From Hahella sp. CCB-MM4 (lineage in GTDB: Bacteria; Pseudomonadota; Gammaproteobacteria; Pseudomonadales; Oleiphilaceae), in assembly GCF_002260525.1 (NCBI RefSeq), contig NZ_MRYI01000001.1:682001-746000 (forward strand): a stretch of 64,000 nucleotides of DNA, given 5' to 3'. Every line of letters starts with the position of its first letter. Position 1 is the stretch's first letter. A model generated the notes under the pieces. The model searched no databases. It saw only the letters and a list, made by a program, of their open reading frames with translations, and was not told the DNA's origin. Positions 55,568 to 64,000 of the stretch are shown piece after piece. The translations under genes and the position numbers were made by a program.

Positions 55568-57331
55568 TTGAGCAATATACCCATGCAAAGAATCCTAAGC
55601 CAACGACCCGAGTTCAAATTATTCCTGGAGAAGTTTCCTGCAGGCTGCCCCAGTTGGTTGTTCACTCTGTTGGTCTCTGCTTATCTGTTAATTGCTTTCA
55701 ACGGCAGTTTCTTCACCACTGTGGACAAGCTCCATGGTATGAGCGGTATTGAAAGCCTGACGTTTATGGTGAGCATCTTCATATTTTTCTGGGTGCTGTT
55801 TAATTTGATTCTGACATTGGTGGCGGTTCCTTATGTGTTGAAACCCATCACCATATTCATTCTTCTGGCCAGTTCCATTGCCACCTATTTCATGCACGCC
55901 TACAACATCATGATCGACAAGAGCATGATTCAGAACCTGATGGAAACCGACCTTCAGGAAAGCCAGGAACTACTCAATCTCAGTGTGGTGTTTTATGTGC
56001 TTTTCAAAGGTCTGTTACCCGCCGTGTTGGTCTGGATGGTGCCGATCAGATACGGTTCCATCCTTCAACAGGGGCTTATCAAGACTGCGACCGCATTGAT
56101 CACCGTATTGATCATCGGCGTTGTGGCCATGTTCTTCTACCAGGACTACGCCTCCCTGTTCCGAAATCACCGCTACATCCGGAATCTCATTGTGCCGGTG
56201 AACTACATGTATTCTCTGGAATCCTATGCCAAACAGTTCCTCCCTAAATCCGATATGGCATTCAAACAACTCGCCACTGATGCCCGATTGGGTTCTGCCT
56301 GGAATAACGTCAGTGATCGCAAGGTTGTGGCAGTTCTGGTTGTCGGGGAAACCGCCCGCTCCGCCAACTTTTCCCTGAATGGTTACCAACGGGAAACAAC
56401 CCCCGCGTTGGAAGCCGAGGATATCGTCAGCTTTACCAACTTTTCCTCATGCGGCACTTCCACGGCTGTTTCGGTGCCCTGTATGTTTTCCATCAAAGGC
56501 CGTTCCGATTTTGAAAACAGCGAGGAGAGGTATACCGAAAACCTTCTGGATGCTTTGAAGCACGCCGGATTCAGAGTCCTCTGGCGGGACAATAACTCAG
56601 GCTGTAAAGGCGTTTGTGATCGTGTGGAATTTGAATCCACCAGCCGGCACCCTGCACCAAGTTTATGTGAGGACGGCGAATGCTTCGACATGGCTTTGCT
56701 CGACAGCTTGGAACAGGAGATCGATGCATCCGACAAAAATACGGTCATCGTGTTACATCAAAAGGGCAGCCATGGGCCTGCATATTTCCTGCGTGTTCCC
56801 AAAGAATTTCAAAAATATCAGCCCCAATGCCACACCAATCAATTGCAAGAGTGCAGCCGTGGGGAAATCACGAATGCCTATGACAATACAATTCTTTATA
56901 CCGACCATTTCCTGTCAGAGGTTATTCAATTTCTCAAGCAACGCTCGAACAAATACGATGCCAGCATGATCTATGTCTCCGATCATGGGGAATCACTGGG
57001 TGAACACAATCTCTATCTGCATGGGATCCCCTATATGCTGGCTCCCGAAGAACAAACCCATGTGCCCTTTATTCTGTGGATGGCTGATGGTTTTACCAGC
57101 CGCTTTGCCATCGACAAAGAATGCCTGATCAACAAACGACAGGATCATTTCAGTCAGGACAACCTCTTCGATTCTGTGTTGGGAATGCTTGATGTGGAGA
57201 CCGGTATATACCGCAACGACCGGGACATATTCAACGGCTGCCGAGCGCCGTCTAATACCGTTATCGCCCAGCAGAGTGCCTCGTCAGCTCCTCAGCAGAA
57301 GGCTCCATCAACCACCCAGGAAAAACTATGA
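55568..57331 (+). CDS. eptA: Phosphoethanolamine transferase EptA/MCR type
   Basis: A 587-residue protein with about five N-terminal membrane segments and a periplasmic sulfatase-like domain. Metal and catalytic residues are visible in VVGETARSANFSLNGYQR (Glu), FSSCGTSTAVSVPCMFS (nucleophile Thr near 297) and SDHGESLGEH (Asp-His). Cys pairs typical of the EptA/MCR disulfides are present in SGCKGVCD and the C-terminal part. It adds phosphoethanolamine to lipid A, which lowers surface charge and gives resistance to cationic peptides such as polymyxin. TTG start at 55568 after AGGAAA; an ATG five codons further in is an alternative. Overlaps dgkA by four bases. Confidence 0.93.
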   Translation: MSNIPMQRILSQRPEFKLFLEKFPAGCPSWLFTLLVSAYLLIAFNGSFFTTVDKLHGMSGIESLTFMVSIFIFFWVLFNLILTLVAVPYVLKPITIFILLASSIATYFMHAYNIMIDKSMIQNLMETDLQESQELLNLSVVFYVLFKGLLPAVLVWMVPIRYGSILQQGLIKTATALITVLIIGVVAMFFYQDYASLFRNHRYIRNLIVPVNYMYSLESYAKQFLPKSDMAFKQLATDARLGSAWNNVSDRKVVAVLVVGETARSANFSLNGYQRETTPALEAEDIVSFTNFSSCGTSTAVSVPCMFSIKGRSDFENSEERYTENLLDALKHAGFRVLWRDNNSGCKGVCDRVEFESTSRHPAPSLCEDGECFDMALLDSLEQEIDASDKNTVIVLHQKGSHGPAYFLRVPKEFQKYQPQCHTNQLQECSRGEITNAYDNTILYTDHFLSEVIQFLKQRSNKYDASMIYVSDHGESLGEHNLYLHGIPYMLAPEEQTHVPFILWMADGFTSRFAIDKECLINKRQDHFSQDNLFDSVLGMLDVETGIYRNDRDIFNGCRAPSNTVIAQQSASSAPQQKAPSTTQEKL

Positions 57332-57744
57332 TGCAAGATTCTTCACGGGGAATGTCCCATTCATCAGTGACAACCGGATCTCAGCCCAACTTCAAAGGAA
57401 ATAAAGGGTTGAAAAGGCTGTTGCTGGCAACGGGATACTCTATGCAGGGTTTCATTGCCGGCTGGAAACATGAGGCCGCCATTCGTCAGGAACTGGTATG
57501 CACTGCCCTGCTGGTCCCCCTTGCCGTTTATCTTGGAAATACCAGCATTGAGCGAATATTGATGATCGGCAGTGTGCTTCTGGTGCTGTTGGTTGAGTTG
57601 CTGAACTCAGCGATTGAAGCCGTAGTGGATCGCATCGGCACTGAGCCGAATGAACTCAGCAAGCGAGCCAAGGATATGGGCTCGGCGGCCGTATTTGTCG
57701 CATTAACCATCGTCATTGTCACTTGGGGAGATGTTCTATTTTGA
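57328..57744 (+). CDS. dgkA: Diacylglycerol kinase DgkA
   Basis: A 138-residue small integral membrane kinase: GYSMQGFIAGWKHEAAIRQE, then three membrane helices, with VVDRIGTEPNELSKRAKDMGSAAVFVA (key residues E and D of ELSKRAKDMGSAA). The N-terminal 30 residues are longer than in Escherichia coli. DgkA rephosphorylates the diacylglycerol left after EptA uses phosphatidylethanolamine as donor, which explains the pairing seen also beside many mcr genes. Translationally coupled to eptA (ATGA). Confidence 0.95.
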   Translation: MMQDSSRGMSHSSVTTGSQPNFKGNKGLKRLLLATGYSMQGFIAGWKHEAAIRQELVCTALLVPLAVYLGNTSIERILMIGSVLLVLLVELLNSAIEAVVDRIGTEPNELSKRAKDMGSAAVFVALTIVIVTWGDVLF

Positions 57745-58457
57745 CAAGGACCCGCCTCTTTTACTGGTTTTTACCGCTCTTCCTGTTTCTCATCAGCAAT
57801 CTCCTGCTGGAGTACGAAAATCTGGATATCGAACTGGCCGATGCCATTTTTTCCTGGGAGGGCTATCACTGGTTTCTCCGCAATTTCTGGATAACCAACA
57901 ACCTTATTCACAGCGGGGGACGCGCATTGGTCGGCCTGCTGGTTGTTCTGGTGCTGCTAGGCCTTGCTTCGACCTGGATTTTTCCCACACTCCGCCACTA
58001 CCGTCCTGGCCTGATCTACCTTTTTACAGTGGTTGCCTTATCTCTTTCACTGGTTTCGCTGTTCAAACATATCACACATATCAATTGCCCCTGGGATCTA
58101 CAACGCTACGGCGGAAACTACCCTTACCATCCTTTGTATGATGCAATTTTCAGTACTTCCGGCGGAAGCTGCTTTCCAGCCGGGCATGCCAGTGGCGGTT
58201 ATGCCTGGGTGGCTCTGTATTTTTTCTGTGTCATGTATAAATACCAGTGGCGGCGTGCAGCCCTGATGTTCGGCTTAATTCTGGGCTTAACTTTCGGTAT
58301 CGCCCAGCAGCTTCGCGGCGCCCATTTCCTGTCCCACGATATTTGGACACTATGTATCTGCTGGTATACCTCTCTTTCGATTTATCATTTCTTCTTTGCC
58401 AGAATGGAGCCGTTGCCCATTGAGGCCAGAAACCTGCCCCCGCCCGTTCATGGCTAA
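57741..58457 (+). CDS. PAP2-family membrane phosphatase
   Basis: A 238-residue membrane protein with six hydrophobic segments and the three PAP2 phosphatase motifs: KHITHINCPWDL (K), SGGSCFPAGHASGG (PxGH) and RGAHFLSHDIW (R, H, D). The active site faces the periplasm. Related proteins remove or transfer lipid A 1-phosphate or dephosphorylate undecaprenyl or phosphatidic/lipid phosphates. TTG at 57741 overlaps the dgkA stop by four bases (TTGA) and has GGGGAG upstream; an in-frame TTG at 57723 is the alternative. Typical companion of mcr/eptA and dgkA. Confidence 0.88.
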   Translation: MTRTRLFYWFLPLFLFLISNLLLEYENLDIELADAIFSWEGYHWFLRNFWITNNLIHSGGRALVGLLVVLVLLGLASTWIFPTLRHYRPGLIYLFTVVALSLSLVSLFKHITHINCPWDLQRYGGNYPYHPLYDAIFSTSGGSCFPAGHASGGYAWVALYFFCVMYKYQWRRAALMFGLILGLTFGIAQQLRGAHFLSHDIWTLCICWYTSLSIYHFFFARMEPLPIEARNLPPPVHG

Positions 58458-58536
58458 ACTTATTCAGAAGATAACCCGTTTCCGGCACTATGATCTTATA
58501 ACAGCATGACCTTCGCAGCATGACAAGGAGCGCTTT

Positions 58537-59250
58537 ATGGTGGCACCCGTTCAACTCCATAACCGACAACGGCTACTGATTGTTGAGGATCACAAGGACC
58601 TTGCGGAAAACCTCTTTGAGTATTTGGGAGAAGACAACTACGACCTGGATTTCGCGGGGGACGGGCTGACCGCGTTACACCTTCTTGCCAACCACTACTA
58701 CGATGTTGTCATTCTGGATGTCATGTTGCCCGGTGTAGACGGCTTTACCATTTGTCGGAGGATTCGGCAGGACATTCACTCATCGGTACCGGTCATTCTG
58801 CTGACAGCCAGGGATTCCATTGAGGACAAGGACGCCGGATTTTCTGCCGGAGCGGATGATTATCTGGTCAAGCCTTTTCACATGCGCGAACTTGAGCTTC
58901 GTATCCAGGCACTTTGTCGACGAAACCGGAGCCAAAGCGATCACCTGATTGCCAAAGACGTCTCCTACACGCCGGGAACCTTAACCGTTTCGCTATCCGA
59001 TAAAACCCGGACAACGTTATCCGGCTATAGCGCGACGATCTTTGAAACCCTGATCCGACAATATCCGGAGTTTGTGTCTTACCAGGACCTCAGTAACAGC
59101 TTATGGGGCAACCCAGATGGCGATCCCCATACCATCCGCACCCATGTGTATGCACTACGCAAAACCCTGAAATCCAGTCTCGGAAGGGATATGATAAAAA
59201 CCCTGCACAGCCGTGGCTACGTTCTGCAGCCTGACGGTAAACTCGGTTAG
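58537..59250 (+). CDS. OmpR/PhoB-type response regulator
   Basis: A 237-residue regulator: receiver domain with phosphorylation site D61 (VVILDVMLPGVDGF), LLTARDS, and the KPF Lys (DYLVKPFHMREL), followed by a winged-helix DNA-binding domain (about residues 140-230; IRTHVYALRKTLKSSLG). It lies 79 bases after the PAP2 gene and 48 before the kinase gene, so it probably controls the envelope-modification operon, in the way PmrA controls eptA. Which signal it answers is unknown. Confidence 0.92.
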   Translation: MVAPVQLHNRQRLLIVEDHKDLAENLFEYLGEDNYDLDFAGDGLTALHLLANHYYDVVILDVMLPGVDGFTICRRIRQDIHSSVPVILLTARDSIEDKDAGFSAGADDYLVKPFHMRELELRIQALCRRNRSQSDHLIAKDVSYTPGTLTVSLSDKTRTTLSGYSATIFETLIRQYPEFVSYQDLSNSLWGNPDGDPHTIRTHVYALRKTLKSSLGRDMIKTLHSRGYVLQPDGKLG

Positions 59251-59298
59251 AGACTCTTGTGATGAGCCCTCTCTCACAAGCATATAGGTAATCAGATC

Positions 59299-60582
59299 AT
59301 GGCCCACTCAGTATCCCAAAGGGTAAAGCGCATATTTTTCTGGACCTATTCGGTCAGCGTCGCCCTGGTACTGGTCGTAGCCTGGTGGTTTCTGGAAGAC
59401 CTTGAAGCCACCACCTTGGAAATGGATAAACAGGCAGAGATAGAGCACTTCCTGAACAGGCACGAAACTGACAAGATTGTACGAATCCAGTCAGCCATGT
59501 TGACCCTTGTATACCTGCCGGCCGGACTGGATGAAGTCGAAGAGCTTCCCATCATTTTCCAGGGAATGCCAATTCCCTTTGAGGGGGAAGTTGACTTTCT
59601 TGGACAGGATTACCTGGTCATCACCAATCATATTCCCGAAGGTACCTACTTTCTGGCAAAGGATCTGTCATTGTTTGAGCACAGGGAATCGATCATGGTT
59701 ACCGCCATGATCACACTCGGTGGCCTGGCCATACTCATCAGTTTTATCCTGTCGGTGTTTATCAGCAGAACAATTTCAAAACCGCTGGAACAGTTAACCA
59801 CCGATATTCGCCGGGCACGGCCGAGTGAAGAGGATGCGCGACTGCCGGTGACCTATAAGGATGCAGAACTAAATGAAATTTCCGGGTCCTTCAACAATTA
59901 CCTGGACGATATTGACCACCTGATAAAACGTGAACGCTCACTGGTCACTATGGCCAGTCACGAGCTGAGAACGCCGATTACCGTGATATTAGGCGCAGCC
60001 GAAGTACTTCAAAACCGGAAGCGCCTGCATCCGGATGATGAAAAGACTCTGTTGAGGATTTCCAACGCAGCCACCACCATGTCGGCCAACATTCAGGCGT
60101 TGTTGACGCTGGTCAGGCAAACCAACACGCCTCCTTCAAGTGTTTCCTTTCTTCTTTCTCCCCTGCTGACGGACATCATTAATGAACTGGCCGGGGTGGA
60201 CGCGTCATTGCGAAGCAGAATTCAATTGGAAACACCCACCACCGAAGTTTCTCTCAAGGCCGACCGAACCATGGTCAGGATTCTCCTGCATAACCTGATC
60301 AGCAACGCCTTACATCACAACAAGGGCCAGGTGTTTATCCGCTACAACAACACCACTCTCGAAGTGCTGGACGAAGGTATTAAAGTCGCTCCGCAACAGG
60401 CCTCAGCAGACACTTCATCCGCCCAGCACAGCTCAGGCATCGGACTCTATATCGTGACGCTGATTTGTGACTACCTGGGATGGAAGTTCACGCTGGTTTC
60501 CACCCCGGAGGGGCAAACCAGCGTGAAGGTACAGCTACCTGCGTCCGAAGCACACTCCCAGGTTCTTCCCTACACGTCCTGA
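59299..60582 (+). CDS. Sensor histidine kinase
   Basis: A 427-residue kinase with two membrane segments (about residues 13-33 and 132-155), a short periplasmic sensor of about 100 residues, a HAMP domain, a HisKA domain with MASHELRTPITVILGAA (H221) and a HATPase domain (N-box LIRNALHHN-like LISNALHHNKG, late GIGLYIV). Partner of the response regulator upstream. The HATPase G1 region (LDEGIK) is shortened compared with textbook kinases. The 3' end overlaps the convergent alcohol dehydrogenase gene by 13 bases. Confidence 0.9.
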   Translation: MAHSVSQRVKRIFFWTYSVSVALVLVVAWWFLEDLEATTLEMDKQAEIEHFLNRHETDKIVRIQSAMLTLVYLPAGLDEVEELPIIFQGMPIPFEGEVDFLGQDYLVITNHIPEGTYFLAKDLSLFEHRESIMVTAMITLGGLAILISFILSVFISRTISKPLEQLTTDIRRARPSEEDARLPVTYKDAELNEISGSFNNYLDDIDHLIKRERSLVTMASHELRTPITVILGAAEVLQNRKRLHPDDEKTLLRISNAATTMSANIQALLTLVRQTNTPPSSVSFLLSPLLTDIINELAGVDASLRSRIQLETPTTEVSLKADRTMVRILLHNLISNALHHNKGQVFIRYNNTTLEVLDEGIKVAPQQASADTSSAQHSSGIGLYIVTLICDYLGWKFTLVSTPEGQTSVKVQLPASEAHSQVLPYTS

Positions 60583-61646
60583 TGGAACCCTTCCAGTACG
60601 ATTTTTCCCCGGGACTGGTTAGACTCCAGTAGCTTATGGGCACGCTTCAGGTTTGCCGCGTTGATCATCCCGAAATGGTTCGCAATGGTGGTCCGCACAA
60701 GCCCCGCATCAACCAGTTCTGCGACCCGACTTAGCAATTGATGTTGCTTGATCATGTCTTTCGTCTGGTAGAGCGATCGGGTAAACATCAGCTCCCAATG
60801 CAGGGAAACACTTTTGCGTTTAAGTGGCAGCGCACTCAACGTGGTGGGATCATCGATCAGACCGAATTGTCCCTGAGGCGCAATCACCTCCATGATGCTA
60901 TCAAAATGCTGGTCGGTCTGGTTCAGCGATACCACGTGTGTCACCGTCTCATAACCAATGGCTTTCAGCTGCGGCGCTAACGGTTGGGTATGATCAATCA
61001 CATGATGAGCTCCCAAATCCAACAGCCAATTTCGGCTTTCTTCCCGGGAAGCGGTCCCGATCACCGTCACAGAAGTCAGCTGTCTGGCCAGTTGGGTCAT
61101 AATCGACCCCACGCCACCTGCCGCCCCGATAATCAGCAGGGTTTCGTTCGAGTGATATCCGGCACCGGTATTTGGTGCAGAGTTCGCACCAGGTTGATCA
61201 GACCAGATTGTCTCGCTACCAAGCCGTAATCGGTCAAACAGCATTTCCCAGGCGGTTATCGCCGTCAGAGGTAACGCTGCCGCCTCACCAAAGACAAGGG
61301 ACTCCGGCATTTTCCCAACGATACGCTCATCTACGACCTGCAGTTCGGCATTGCTTCCTGGGCGGGAGATATCACCGGCATACCAGACCTGATCTCCAGG
61401 TTTGAACAAGGTGACGTCCGGTCCTACGGCTCTGACAATACCGCTGGCGTCCCACCCCAGAACTTTCCACTCTCCTTCCGCAGGAGAAACGCCTTTGCGG
61501 ATTTTCGAATCCACCGGGTTCACGGATATTGCCCGTACTTCTACCAGCAAGTCGCGCCCACTAACCTTGGGTGCCGGTAGTTCTATATCAAGCAATGATT
61601 CTTCATGCTCTATCGGGAGCGCTTGTTGGTAAGCAATCGCTTTCAT
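60570..61646 (-). CDS. Zinc-type alcohol dehydrogenase / quinone oxidoreductase
   Basis: A 358-residue MDR-superfamily protein: N-terminal GroES-like domain with VGWDASGIVRAVG, then a Rossmann fold with GAAGGVGSIMTQLARQL. Structural or catalytic zinc ligands of true zinc ADHs are not visible, so it is closer to quinone/enone reductases. Product probably reduces NADPH-dependent quinones or enones. Its 3' end overlaps the kinase gene convergently. It is on the same strand as the old yellow enzyme and VOC genes but separated by a repeat. Confidence 0.87.
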   Translation of the reverse strand: MKAIAYQQALPIEHEESLLDIELPAPKVSGRDLLVEVRAISVNPVDSKIRKGVSPAEGEWKVLGWDASGIVRAVGPDVTLFKPGDQVWYAGDISRPGSNAELQVVDERIVGKMPESLVFGEAAALPLTAITAWEMLFDRLRLGSETIWSDQPGANSAPNTGAGYHSNETLLIIGAAGGVGSIMTQLARQLTSVTVIGTASREESRNWLLDLGAHHVIDHTQPLAPQLKAIGYETVTHVVSLNQTDQHFDSIMEVIAPQGQFGLIDDPTTLSALPLKRKSVSLHWELMFTRSLYQTKDMIKQHQLLSRVAELVDAGLVRTTIANHFGMINAANLKRAHKLLESNQSRGKIVLEGFHQDV

Positions 61647-61657
61647 ATGTACCTCTT

Positions 61658-61716
61658 AATATCTACGTATTCATCTAAATATCTACGTGTTCATCTAAAT
61701 ATCTATATGTTCATCG
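61658..61716. repeat. 20-bp tandem repeat, three units
   Basis: Units at 61658, 61678 and 61698 with consensus AATATCTACGTGTTCATCTA, in the gap before the alcohol dehydrogenase gene start. Confidence 0.9.
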
Positions 61717-61772
61717 TTTCGGACATTGTTGGTTCTCGCAAATCTGAGCTTCACTCAAATGAGACTCCGCCG

Positions 61773-62870
61773 TTACGCCGGTGAATATGCCGGATAGTCC
61801 GAATAACCTGTTTCAGTGCCACCGAACAACGTGGCGGAATTAAATTCCGCCAACGGCCAGCCATGACGTAAACGACTCGGCAAGTCCGGGTTGGCGATAA
61901 AGGGACGACCAAAGGCGACCAGATCAGCCAGTCCGGAAGATAGAATCTGCTCCGCCTTGGTCTGGTCATAGCGACCCGCCACAATCAGGGATCCGCTGAA
62001 GACCTTTCTAAGCTGGTGTCGGAACTCCTCCGGCACCTGGGGAGCATCATCCCAATCCGCTTCTGAAAGGTGCAGGTAGGCCAGAGAAAGCTTATTCAGC
62101 TGATCGGCAGCAAACTGAATCGTCTCCACGATTTCCGGACAATCCATTCCCCTGGCGGTGATATAAGGCGCCAGTCGCACGCCGACACGATCAGACCCGA
62201 CCTCCGATTTCACAGCCTCAGCCACCTCTATCAGAAACCGCACGCGGTTGGGGATGCTGCCACCGAACTCATCGGTTCTCTGGTTGGATGTGCTTCTCAG
62301 AAACTGATCGATGAGGTAACCATTGGCGCCGTGGATTTCCACACCGTCGAACCCAGCTTCCATGGCATGACGGGCAGCACGCCGATAGTCCTCGATCACT
62401 TCCTTGATTTCCGCAGTGGTCAAGGCTCTCGGCATGGAGCATTCAAGCATCTGCCCTTCACCATTTTCATCGGCTACCCAGACGGTGGCATCCGCCTGAA
62501 TGGCAGAAGGCGCCACCGGAGCCCCACCGTCATGAAATGATTCATGAGACATGCGTCCCACATGCCAAAGTTGCAGGAATATTCTTCCGCCGGCTTCATG
62601 AACCGCACGGGTCACCAGTTTCCATCCCTGAACCTGTTCATCACTGTGTATACCCGGCGTGAAGCTATAACCCTGGCCCTGGGGGGAGATCTGCGTGGCC
62701 TCGGTGATAATCAGTCCGGCCCCTGCACGTTGGGCATAGTATTCCGCCATGGTCTGAGTGGGGATATTGCCGGGCTGGGCTGTACGACAACGGGTCATCG
62801 GTGCCATGACCATACGGTTGGGAAGGTAAAACTCATTCATCCGGTAGTTTTCTAATAACGTTGCAGTCAT
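61773..62870 (-). CDS. Old yellow enzyme-family alkene reductase
   Basis: A 365-residue FMN-dependent protein of the NemA/XenB type: LPNRMVMAPMTRCR, LQLWHVGRMSH, VEIHGANGYLIDQFLRS (His-Asn substrate-binding pair), DRVGVRLAP and LVAFGRPFIANPDL. It reduces activated C=C bonds and nitro compounds with NADPH. The ATG at 62870 has GGAG eight bases upstream; it starts two bases after the stop codon of the VOC gene, so the two are coupled. Confidence 0.94.
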   Translation of the reverse strand: MTATLLENYRMNEFYLPNRMVMAPMTRCRTAQPGNIPTQTMAEYYAQRAGAGLIITEATQISPQGQGYSFTPGIHSDEQVQGWKLVTRAVHEAGGRIFLQLWHVGRMSHESFHDGGAPVAPSAIQADATVWVADENGEGQMLECSMPRALTTAEIKEVIEDYRRAARHAMEAGFDGVEIHGANGYLIDQFLRSTSNQRTDEFGGSIPNRVRFLIEVAEAVKSEVGSDRVGVRLAPYITARGMDCPEIVETIQFAADQLNKLSLAYLHLSEADWDDAPQVPEEFRHQLRKVFSGSLIVAGRYDQTKAEQILSSGLADLVAFGRPFIANPDLPSRLRHGWPLAEFNSATLFGGTETGYSDYPAYSPA

Positions 62871-62872
62871 GA

Positions 62873-63391
62873 TCACAGCTCCTTTAGCTGGTCCAGGGAA
62901 TTCAATGAATCAAGTGGTTCAATGTCTTCACGTATGTCTTTGCGTATGTCTTCGCTTATGTCTTTAAATAACGGGATATCCAGTTCAATCAACAACCCCT
63001 CCACCAATGGAATAAAGATCTGTATCTGTTCGGCTTCGGGTACCCTGGCCATTTGGTAGGGCAGACCGGTATCTCTGATCAGGGCCAGTACATCCTCCAG
63101 TCTGGCCTGGGAGCGGAAGGCAATATGATTAAGTTGGGGCGGTTCGGAAGCCTCCGCGTCCACCATGTGCAATACGGCATCCTTCACCTGATAAAACCAG
63201 GCTCCGGGAAAAGAAAAAGGCGGCCGATATCCGGGGGAAAGACCCAATAACGCCACCAACTGATGTCCCACAGGATGACCTGCGGGGGCCGTGACATTGA
63301 TATGATCGAACTCCCAGTGCACGTTCATGGGTTGGGTTTTCTGATCAGGATCAGAAGAGGAAGTCGTTTTTTCAGTTGGGTGATTCATCAT
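62873..63391 (-). CDS. VOC-family (glyoxalase-like) protein
   Basis: A 172-residue vicinal-oxygen-chelate protein: a His on the first strand (FDHINVTAP), a paired module with LNHIAF, and a Glu in LLIELDIP as third metal ligand. The C-terminus has three imperfect repeats of the heptad ED-I-R-K (KDISEDIRKDIREDIE, key part SEDIRKDIRED). It may act on glutathione or other small electrophiles, fitting the two reductases downstream. First gene of the minus-strand group; the LysR gene is divergent. Confidence 0.78.
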   Translation of the reverse strand: MMNHPTEKTTSSSDPDQKTQPMNVHWEFDHINVTAPAGHPVGHQLVALLGLSPGYRPPFSFPGAWFYQVKDAVLHMVDAEASEPPQLNHIAFRSQARLEDVLALIRDTGLPYQMARVPEAEQIQIFIPLVEGLLIELDIPLFKDISEDIRKDIREDIEPLDSLNSLDQLKEL

Positions 63392-63494
63392 TGTCCACTG
63401 ATCTTGCAGATTTAAAGATTGAGATCAGGGTATTTCACTGTTAGATTTTGAAAAACCACCAATATTCATAAGCTATTTCAACCAATTTTTGAAA
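63392..63494. promoter_or_regulatory. Divergent promoter region of the VOC and LysR genes
   Basis: 103 bases between two divergent start codons; LysR regulators usually bind such regions. No specific T-N11-A box was identified with confidence. Confidence 0.45.
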
Positions 63495-64000
63495 ATGAAA
63501 GCTCTACAGGATCTCATCATCTTCACCAAAACGGCCCAATTGGGCAGTCTTTCGGCCTGCGCCCGGCAGCTGGATTTAACCCCGGCCGCCGCCAGTGCGG
63601 CGGTAAAGAGACTGGAAGCAGAACTCGGTGTGGCTCTCTTCATCCGTTCAACCCGGCATCTGCGTTTGACCCAGGAAGGGGAGGTATTTCTGAGGCATTG
63701 CCAGGAAGCGTTACAGATACTGGATGAAGGTAGTCAGGCGATGACTCACGGCGTTGCTGCTGTCCGCGGTACTTTGCAATTATCCGCACCTTCAGATCTT
63801 GGCAGAAACATGTTGGTGGGTTGGTTGGACAGCTTTCAACAGCAATATCCGGAAGTGGAAGTACGCTTGCGACTCACTGACCGTATCGCCGACATATACA
63901 GCCAGCCGGTGGATCTGGCGTTGCGCTATGGGGAGCCGCCCCTATCCAATCTGGTGGCATTGTCTGTAGCACCGGGGAACCGGCGAATTCTCTGTGCTTC
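63495..64000 (+). CDS. LysR-family transcriptional regulator, 5' part
   Basis: An open frame that runs off the right edge. The N-terminus is a LysR winged helix-turn-helix: AQLGSLSACARQLDLTPAAASAAVKRLE (key SLSACARQLDLTPAAASAAV). The effector domain starts with GTLQLSAPSDLGRN. It is divergent from the VOC, old yellow enzyme and dehydrogenase genes and probably controls them. The C-terminal half is not in the window. Confidence 0.92.
   Translation, partial: MKALQDLIIFTKTAQLGSLSACARQLDLTPAAASAAVKRLEAELGVALFIRSTRHLRLTQEGEVFLRHCQEALQILDEGSQAMTHGVAAVRGTLQLSAPSDLGRNMLVGWLDSFQQQYPEVEVRLRLTDRIADIYSQPVDLALRYGEPPLSNLVALSVAPGNRRILCA

Overview
The window looks like chromosomal DNA from a Gammaproteobacterium, probably a marine or Oceanospirillales-like heterotroph. 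The grounds are the protein families (YceH, DgkA-EptA-PAP2, LptF, MgtE, PhnA, BCCT and Opp systems, Cache chemoreceptors), the moderate GC of the core genes, and classical Fur boxes. No rRNA or tRNA gene, transposase, integrase or CRISPR array could be recognised. Species assignment is inference.

Region 1 (1-13.4 kb) is mostly iron. After the 3' end of a Wadjet JetC-like SMC ATPase gene comes a complete minus-strand ftrABCD iron uptake operon, an intergenic stretch with several Fur boxes and two small putative genes, and a plus-strand heme operon: TonB-dependent receptor, HmuY-like lipoprotein and hmuSTUV. A PhnA-domain gene follows. A second cupredoxin/FTR1 pair with its own Fur box lies at 42.0-43.2 kb.

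Region 2 (13.6-28.0 kb) holds a YHYH-domain protein, then a BCCT transporter, two mandelate racemase-type enolases and a GntR/FCD regulator. Two near-identical 20-bp sites, one before the transporter and one before the regulator, suggest a local regulon. Two Cache chemoreceptors, a DUF900 hydrolase, YceH and an orphan sugar-binding protein complete the region.

Region 3 (28.2-40.7 kb) is accessory. It contains an OLD-type ATPase/TOPRIM nuclease, a KTSC protein and a DUF2130 protein with a nuclease-like motif; then unknown genes, an Imm11-like protein, two diverged members of an unnamed small-protein family, a secreted transglutaminase-elicitor-type enzyme and AT-rich spacers.

Region 4 (40.7-64 kb) returns to core metabolism: a Gfo/Idh/MocA oxidoreductase, the second iron pair, mgtE, pepQ, an orphan periplasmic binding protein and oppABCDF. 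Next is a compact envelope-modification cluster, lptF-eptA-dgkA-pap2 plus a two-component system, and finally an alcohol dehydrogenase/old-yellow-enzyme/VOC group divergent from a LysR gene cut by the window edge.

Short, decaying tandem repeats (7, 16, 20 and 23 bp units, different at each place) recur in the intergenic spaces. One 7-bp array ends ten bases before a start codon.
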